A stretch of DNA of 64,000 nt from Gammaproteobacteria bacterium (GTDB lineage Bacteria; Pseudomonadota; Gammaproteobacteria; UBA6429; Thiohalophilaceae). Below the pieces are notes generated by a model, which saw nothing but the letters and a program-made list of their open reading frames with translations, did not search any database and was not told where the DNA came from. Shown in pieces: positions 60,501-64,000 of this stretch; position 1 is the stretch's first letter, and each line of letters begins with the position of its first letter. Made by a program: the position numbers and the translations under genes. The stretch is taken from contig JAOUNS010000006.1 in the NCBI GenBank assembly GCA_029880855.1, positions 160,227-224,226 on the forward strand. Reading direction: 5' to 3'.

Positions 60501-63500
60501 CTTGCTGACCCACCAATCATCGTCACCACTTCCCCAGCGACCAAATTCAGTATCAGGAATGGCGTTATAAACCAGAGACTCCTCACCAGGTTCTTGCGCA
60601 TCTTTAATCTTCAGCAAATCAGGGTTAATTGGTGCTGTTGCCCGATCACCGCCCCCGTTGTATGCCACTTGACTCCAGCCTCGATAGGCCTGGGAGAACA
60701 AGGCTACTTCTGCTGCTGTCCTGTGAATAACTGCCATTGGCGCATCATAACTGAAGCTGTTTGAAATATTTTCGATTTGCAACAGGCTGTCGCTGAATGA
60801 ATAGGTTTCTGTCGGCATGTCAGCTGGTGCCGGTGTTGTCGTTGAGAAATACTCAATATTTGCACCTCGTTCAAGCAGACTGGAAACCAGAGTGGGATTG
60901 CCGGACTTGAAACTCAGGCGCAGTTGATCATTTTTGGCTACATTGATTTTAATCGGTAATTCATCACCGACTTCAATCTTGCCGTCCTTGATAGTCAAGA
61001 CCGCTTCAGCAACGCTTTGGTTATTTTTATGAATCACCACCTGTATTTCTCCACTGCTGACAGCAGTACCTGTGGTGGTAAAATTAAGGACCGGAGTAAT
61101 ATTGATATCCCCCGCAACCGGAGCGGACCAGCCATTTGAAGTATCGGCATAGGACAGATTTATTTGGTTGTCCGCGAGTTTGTCTTTTAACACCTGCGTG
61201 TCGGTATAATATTCAAACGTCAGTGTGTCATTTTTTGTTACCGGAGTGGTGAATTGCAAAGCTGAAACGGATGGTGTCAGGACACCTTTATCAACACCAA
61301 TCACCTGCTGTTTGATAACTTCACCATTCCGGCGGACATACATGTAGATCGTACCGTTCAGTTCATCAGGATTGCCGTTAAAACCAAGCAATGGTTCAAC
61401 AGCCAGACTGCCGGTTGCAGGTACCTGCCAGTTGTCCCGGCTGCCGTAACTGATATTCACTACACCTTGACCGTACGTGGTCTTGAACTCCGGATAATTC
61501 GTATTAAAGCTGAAGTACAGCTTGTCTCCCTTGTTTACCTGGATAAATTGCGCCAGTTTATGCGGAGTTTCAACCGCACCATCTTTAATAAGAACCAATT
61601 CCTTCACAATGGGTTGCCCATTGCGTTTTACTACAAACCAAAGGTCCGCTTCAGTAACCGCAGGCACACCTGATGTATAGGCAACATTATATGTTGGCTG
61701 GATAAAGATCATGCCGTCTTTGTCTGCAGTCCATGGGGCCGCCGGTTGATCAAAACTGGACAGGGGGTAAATATCGGCATCATAGAAATTACTCATTTGC
61801 AGAATGTAATTTCCATCCGCATCCTTAACCTCAATGGTCGGAGCAGGCACCTGGTTGCCATCAGCATCCAGTATCGGGTTACCGTCATCATCAACTGGTT
61901 GTTCAGCATCCTGCACGACACTGGTATAATAGAGTTTTGGTGACCATTCGATCTGCGACATATCAATGGTCGAACTTATATTCAGTCGAACACCAACCAT
62001 CTCGTATTTTTCCACTTCAAAACTCTTGTCGATATTAATTTCACCGGAATAATCCCAGCCGATGAGTTGTTCGTGAATCAGTTTTCCTTCTTTGTAAAGA
62101 GCAATGGTAATATCGTCGGAAGTTTTGGCCTTTTTGTGTAATTTTCCTTGCAGCCTTAACACACCGGTATAGGGAGTACTGAAATCACTGTCCTTGCCTG
62201 ACAATATAAAATCATCCGCCATATTATACCGGTAGGGATTTAATCCATTTTCATCCTGCAAATCTGTCGGTTTATCGGTATATACAATTTCCGGTGACCA
62301 GTTTACCTTGTCGTATGAGCCATCGTTGACAGATTGCACACGGAAATAGACATATTCACCTTTCTTGACATTAATATTACCGACATTGGCCGGTGTGTGC
62401 GCGCCATAATCATTTGCGGAAATACGTTTAGCCCACAGTTCCTGTGTTTTATGCTGGATGGCAACGCGCACACCATCCGCAGTAAGATATGCAGCACGCG
62501 CTTCACTGTCATCCCTGATCAGAGCGACATTGCCGGTAATACGAATCACACCATCATATGGCACTTCCCATCGACGTACTGTATCCAGCAATGGATTTTC
62601 CTTTTCCATCTGTGCCTTGAGGGCAGTCAAATCCGGCAGCAAATCACCTGCCGAGACAGTACCGCCGCCAACCGGCACAGCTGTATCAAAACTGTTGTTG
62701 GTAAATACAGGACGGCCTTGCGCGTCCAAATGGTTAAACAATACCTGGCCGTTACTGACTGCATCAATAAGACCATCACCATTAACATCAGCAAAATAGA
62801 CTGACTCGATAGTTGTGGTGTTACCGAGACCGTCGTAAGCAGACCAACCATTGAAGGTACCATTATATATACGTCCGGTTGAGACAGTCTGCGATGAGGA
62901 TATTGTTGACAATCCCTGTATTTCGACCGGATCGGCAAAACTTACTGAATTTTCACTTTGTGGATTGGCTGTATTGCGACGGTAATATATCCTGCCGTTT
63001 TTCTTAAATACTTTATCCGGCAAACTGTCACCGTTGATATCCATGAATGCAACTTGTGTTTCAGAATTGGCGGTATCCGTACTGTCAGTCCAGCCTATAG
63101 AATGAGCCGGTGTAAAGCCCCAGGCATCACGCATGCTGGTGCCTTTGTTATCACCCCTGGACGAACCCAGCACACTGCTTTCAAAACTTTTTTCAATCTT
63201 GCCGGATTCTCCCAGCTTCTGTTGCAGGCTGTCGCTGCCGGTAGTCCATTGATTGCCTTCTCTAAAGGCTGCATAGGTTGAACCGGATTCTTCCACATCA
63301 TTGTAATAGTCGAATGTATGGGTATTAAATACTTCATTCGCTGCGGTCAACTGTTTAACTGACTGCAACAGCGATTTATTAAAGGCACCCAACCGGTAAT
63401 CCAGCTCATATGCACGTACCAGTTGTTCTTTGAACTTCACTTCAATGCGTTTGAGGCGACCTGCACTGACTATTTTGAACCCGCTGCGTCCACTGATAGT

Positions 63501-64000
63501 CACATCAGGGCGACGCACACTGTCACGGATAAACCTGACACTATAAGCGCCTCTGTCACTGCCATGACCGGTATAGCGAATTTCGCTCAGGTAAAGCTGA
63601 ACACCCGGTGCGCTGCTGCTCGCCATGCCGTTGTCTGCAACACGATCATAACTATAAGTCATGGTGTTTCCATTGCTATCCTGCACCTTGCGCAACAGCC
63701 ACTTATATACAGGTGTACTTCCCGGATTTTCCGCCAGTACTGACTCGTTATAAATCCCGTTGCCCTCACTGCCATAGAAGAAGCGGGTCCCGTTCTTGTC
63801 GATCACTTCCCACCAGTAATAATTTGGATGATTACCGTGACGAATGATTTTGCGGAAGCCGCCTTCCACGCGGGTATGGAAAATCTTGTCAGCGCTGCGC
63901 GCTACCGGTGTGCCCCGATGCGCCACCGGTGTCAGCATCTGCCCATCCACCATGTAGGTTTCGGTTTCAGTGCTTGCGTCATAGCGCGGTACACCCCAGC
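54585..64000 (-). CDS. Giant SpvB/TcdB/Rhs-type protein with M15 peptidase-like tip, 5' end outside window
   Basis: At least 3138 residues; the frame stays open to base 64000 (WGVPRYDASTETETYMVDGQ), so the N-terminus is missing. Order: SpvB-like region; FG-GAP/VCBS-like NGD motifs (FMDINGDSLPDKVF, FADVNGDGLIDAV, YMDMNGDGLPDRVR, FMDVNGDGLPDWLI, FNDVNGDGFIDSL) as in TcdB/TcaC; five or more repeated beta-sandwich modules (about 60,860-62,600); YD/RHS repeats; Rhs core FYHADHLGSTSYVTN, YGARYYDPRTSVWQSADPIL and NPVKFTDPDGR (near 55,135). After the core a 181-residue variable tip has SATRSFNHNEKNQGATNSPH, LWDVSGTAIDV and GRLHLDMRDG, the zinc-binding layout of M15 peptidases. A Gly/Asn/Thr-rich stretch lies at about 55,560-55,960. 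No immunity gene is encoded downstream. Confidence 0.9.
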   Translation of the reverse strand, partial: WGVPRYDASTETETYMVDGQMLTPVAHRGTPVARSADKIFHTRVEGGFRKIIRHGNHPNYYWWEVIDKNGTRFFYGSEGNGIYNESVLAENPGSTPVYKWLLRKVQDSNGNTMTYSYDRVADNGMASSSAPGVQLYLSEIRYTGHGSDRGAYSVRFIRDSVRRPDVTISGRSGFKIVSAGRLKRIEVKFKEQLVRAYELDYRLGAFNKSLLQSVKQLTAANEVFNTHTFDYYNDVEESGSTYAAFREGNQWTTGSDSLQQKLGESGKIEKSFESSVLGSSRGDNKGTSMRDAWGFTPAHSIGWTDSTDTANSETQVAFMDINGDSLPDKVFKKNGRIYYRRNTANPQSENSVSFADPVEIQGLSTISSSQTVSTGRIYNGTFNGWSAYDGLGNTTTIESVYFADVNGDGLIDAVSNGQVLFNHLDAQGRPVFTNNSFDTAVPVGGGTVSAGDLLPDLTALKAQMEKENPLLDTVRRWEVPYDGVIRITGNVALIRDDSEARAAYLTADGVRVAIQHKTQELWAKRISANDYGAHTPANVGNINVKKGEYVYFRVQSVNDGSYDKVNWSPEIVYTDKPTDLQDENGLNPYRYNMADDFILSGKDSDFSTPYTGVLRLQGKLHKKAKTSDDITIALYKEGKLIHEQLIGWDYSGEINIDKSFEVEKYEMVGVRLNISSTIDMSQIEWSPKLYYTSVVQDAEQPVDDDGNPILDADGNQVPAPTIEVKDADGNYILQMSNFYDADIYPLSSFDQPAAPWTADKDGMIFIQPTYNVAYTSGVPAVTEADLWFVVKRNGQPIVKELVLIKDGAVETPHKLAQFIQVNKGDKLYFSFNTNYPEFKTTYGQGVVNISYGSRDNWQVPATGSLAVEPLLGFNGNPDELNGTIYMYVRRNGEVIKQQVIGVDKGVLTPSVSALQFTTPVTKNDTLTFEYYTDTQVLKDKLADNQINLSYADTSNGWSAPVAGDINITPVLNFTTTGTAVSSGEIQVVIHKNNQSVAEAVLTIKDGKIEVGDELPIKINVAKNDQLRLSFKSGNPTLVSSLLERGANIEYFSTTTPAPADMPTETYSFSDSLLQIENISNSFSYDAPMAVIHRTAAEVALFSQAYRGWSQVAYNGGGDRATAPINPDLLKIKDAQEPGEESLVYNAIPDTEFGRWGSGDDDWWVSKGAMSSTRLGTNYLVMPDTGSGSTTPAGNNFAPANRPNRMSAGDSKNKGGGATLTVNLNNGRNYNNLALLDMNGDRYPDIVGNGVVQYTLPNGGLDNRTYGLGTQYVRHGESDSKSITIGFAPSNETNDQAKESNQNQSFAGMVQGSVKAFTQALNQTPTASPGFSIGGGKGESEGSLSYMDMNGDGLPDRVRQTGKSGKSQTQVWVELNMGYGRFGAQELWLDAVLDLSKSKTYTLGAGFSMAAGTISYGKGLSYNENRSHYSFMDVNGDGLPDWLIANDSGMYVRLNTGTGFDAQKLLQGTLDFHISYNDTASYSGNAAFTYITYPLYENLLKKYVINNRDRLFNEQVEIAQSDEQVNHNQPVSMISIQGMRNNFNKFMASVYSSPVDTKFGGGFRGAVGKIGNVTKRTVNSYADALKSYASGDSLFLPTGIPSLDAKLKEVSQDVMTKVSIAEMLEKTGIADAIAKYGDILPRIRTRGKNGGHTINNTEVSFNDVNGDGFIDSLKSKNDYSLSVALNKGGRVNLLKAVNRPLGAKIQLEYQRDGNTQAMPQSVWTMSKVTVLDGHDGDGVNSMVTKFEYNGGYYDRFEREFLGYEQVVEKQLDAGKATLQVYRKTATTYSNKTFYDKSLVVSQQLQDDQGRVYRETVNSYRFYDIKAHTERRLQDLQGSVATIFPQQVKSEQKHFEPVTNGGTVKKTYTEQRYDDFGNVTEFFDAGDEADNKDDVRAFITYTAGEPACINTNITGKARSIFVRDAQNKRLRQREAVIDCSNGNLKQVVQVLDKGQAVTDLDYDQYGNLKKVTRPANSRGQRYELDYSYDSEVHAYVSNISDSFGYVSSATYDYRFGKPKLTTDINGNQTDYRYDIIGRVKEIYGPYEIGGGTPTLAFEYHPEASVPYAVTRHLDTYRGGDTIDTVLFIDGLKRVLQTKKDATIQLDEANNPAAPKDGRIVSGMVVYDGMGRAVKQYYPLAEFGSTADVLNTTADSSAPPTLTEYDILDRNVRITLPDGSMTRMGYSLAGDQTGVLRAVTTVTDANGNSKTTYKDSRELIVAMQEHVTDDKGALQSLWTTYQYDPLKQITKVVDAKGNLTEAGYDLLGRRTVLDNKDTGMTEMVYDNAGNLIEKITANLRKQKKAISYIYDYNRLTAINYPNYPGNNVSYSYGAPGAINNRAGRIVTVKHQSGSKERWYGKLGETVQEAQIISSGNGADRYTTSYRYDSWGRLHQMTYPDGEVLSYTYDAGGNVNKAEGAKESSRFTYLKRLDYDKFGQRVYLELGNGVTSHYRYDAKTRRLAQLQSLKPNGFDLQNLHYGYDKVGNILSLDNQTRVPGRNNEMGGPVKQTFGYDELYRLTSAGGEYQYGAEKFYRYNLAMSYDSIHNITRKVQTSTHDRSGKVSTRTDGTYNWDYAYGGNQPHAPTHIGKRSFTYDANGNQTGWTHDDKGARRSIEWDDENRAMKIADPSNTLELAYDEGGQRIIKRGRHGKTVYVNKFYVVTNGASVSKHIYVGTTRLATQLVTGVQSESLKGNTTSTGTANVDSGSTTGSVDTASALLNDTTANGQGQNSGGAVVVDGDTTKGNGRDKRAGNKSTATATDVNSANGNGKKVGHIDGHPGQGIFHRSDRANEVAQNTVKNPNMGGDPHNGGTGNGNSGQSGGGKVTMERFLYFYHADHLGSTSYVTNDKGEVYEHIQYMPFGETWVQESTKGMKTDYLFTSKELDSETGLYYYGARYYDPRTSVWQSADPILEKYLPTSNTAKTTLIHQGKGGIFKSENIALYTYSHVNPVKFTDPDGRKVIISNSCGEGCIIDPDTLAMLYALDEKTPGVNYYIVSATRSFNHNEKNQGATNSPHLWDVSGTAIDVNPEITSKAPEGTNLDTIADAAVELGVKGVITYKHDPDNKVKGTSNSKYGRLHLDMRDGPTLNAEAYNKFDEQGKKDGKGYTPRSTPDISSSSNNSAEGAADWSDVGGNDDM

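Overview
The window is a chromosomal segment of a gammaproteobacterium outside the Enterobacterales, probably a Chromatiales/Ectothiorhodospira-like or Pseudomonas-like lineage. The evidence is gene order plus an smc (not mukB) chromosome system. The block grpE-dnaK-dnaJ-dapB-carA-carB-greA-yhbY-rlmE-ftsH-folP-glmM-tpiA-secG-tRNA-Leu(GAG) and the block recN-fur-bamE-rnfH-ratA-smpB are classic for that group. The species cannot be named from the sequence. TTG start codons recur (hrcA, carA, ftsH, a FliB-like gene).

Layout. 0-13.5 kb: 3'-truncated guaA, nfo, the smc-zipA-ligA cluster on the minus strand, then a plus-strand run of queF, an FGGY sugar kinase, a CysZ-like membrane protein and two LprI/DUF1311 periplasmic proteins. 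13.6-22.8 kb is accessory: a hipBA toxin-antitoxin operon with an operator-like inverted repeat; a minus-strand pair of a TelA-family protein and a large superfamily 1 helicase with a possible degenerate nuclease-like tail; a radical-SAM gene remnant; a TPR protein with two retropepsin-like domains; a Crp/Fnr regulator; and a DUF486 membrane protein. 22.8-23.7 kb holds three 84-bp copies of the tRNA-Leu 3' end plus its terminator, placed exactly where conserved synteny breaks. 23.7-50.0 kb is the conserved core, with two foreign-looking insertions in otherwise standard gene orders (a FliB-like methylase between dapB and carA, an NSS transporter between ratA and smpB) and several copies of a dispersed CGCAAAG-type inverted repeat.

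50.1-64.0 kb is a second accessory region beginning directly after smpB. It has an AT-rich pair resembling Tse2 (ADP-ribosyltransferase-like toxin) and Tsi2 (its small acidic partner), a 1099-residue LRR-Roc-COR protein with a TIR/DUF4062-like C-terminal domain, a REP-like palindrome, and, converging on it, a giant SpvB/TcdB/Rhs protein (>3100 residues, 5' end outside the window) whose variable tip looks like an M15 zinc peptidase.

How the genes work together. The core covers purine and pyrimidine supply (guaA, carAB), DNA repair and chromosome maintenance (nfo, ligA, smc, recN), heat shock (hrcA with a CIRCE operator, grpE-dnaK-dnaJ with a sigma-32-like promoter), cell envelope (glmM, bamE, secG, ftsH), and tRNA/rRNA processes (rlmE, yhbY, smpB, queF). 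The carAB operon carries a terminator hairpin in its leader that indicates attenuation. The best candidates for an undescribed system are the Tse2-like/Tsi2-like/ROCO three-gene array and the TelA-helicase pair; both are inferences from domain content and arrangement.
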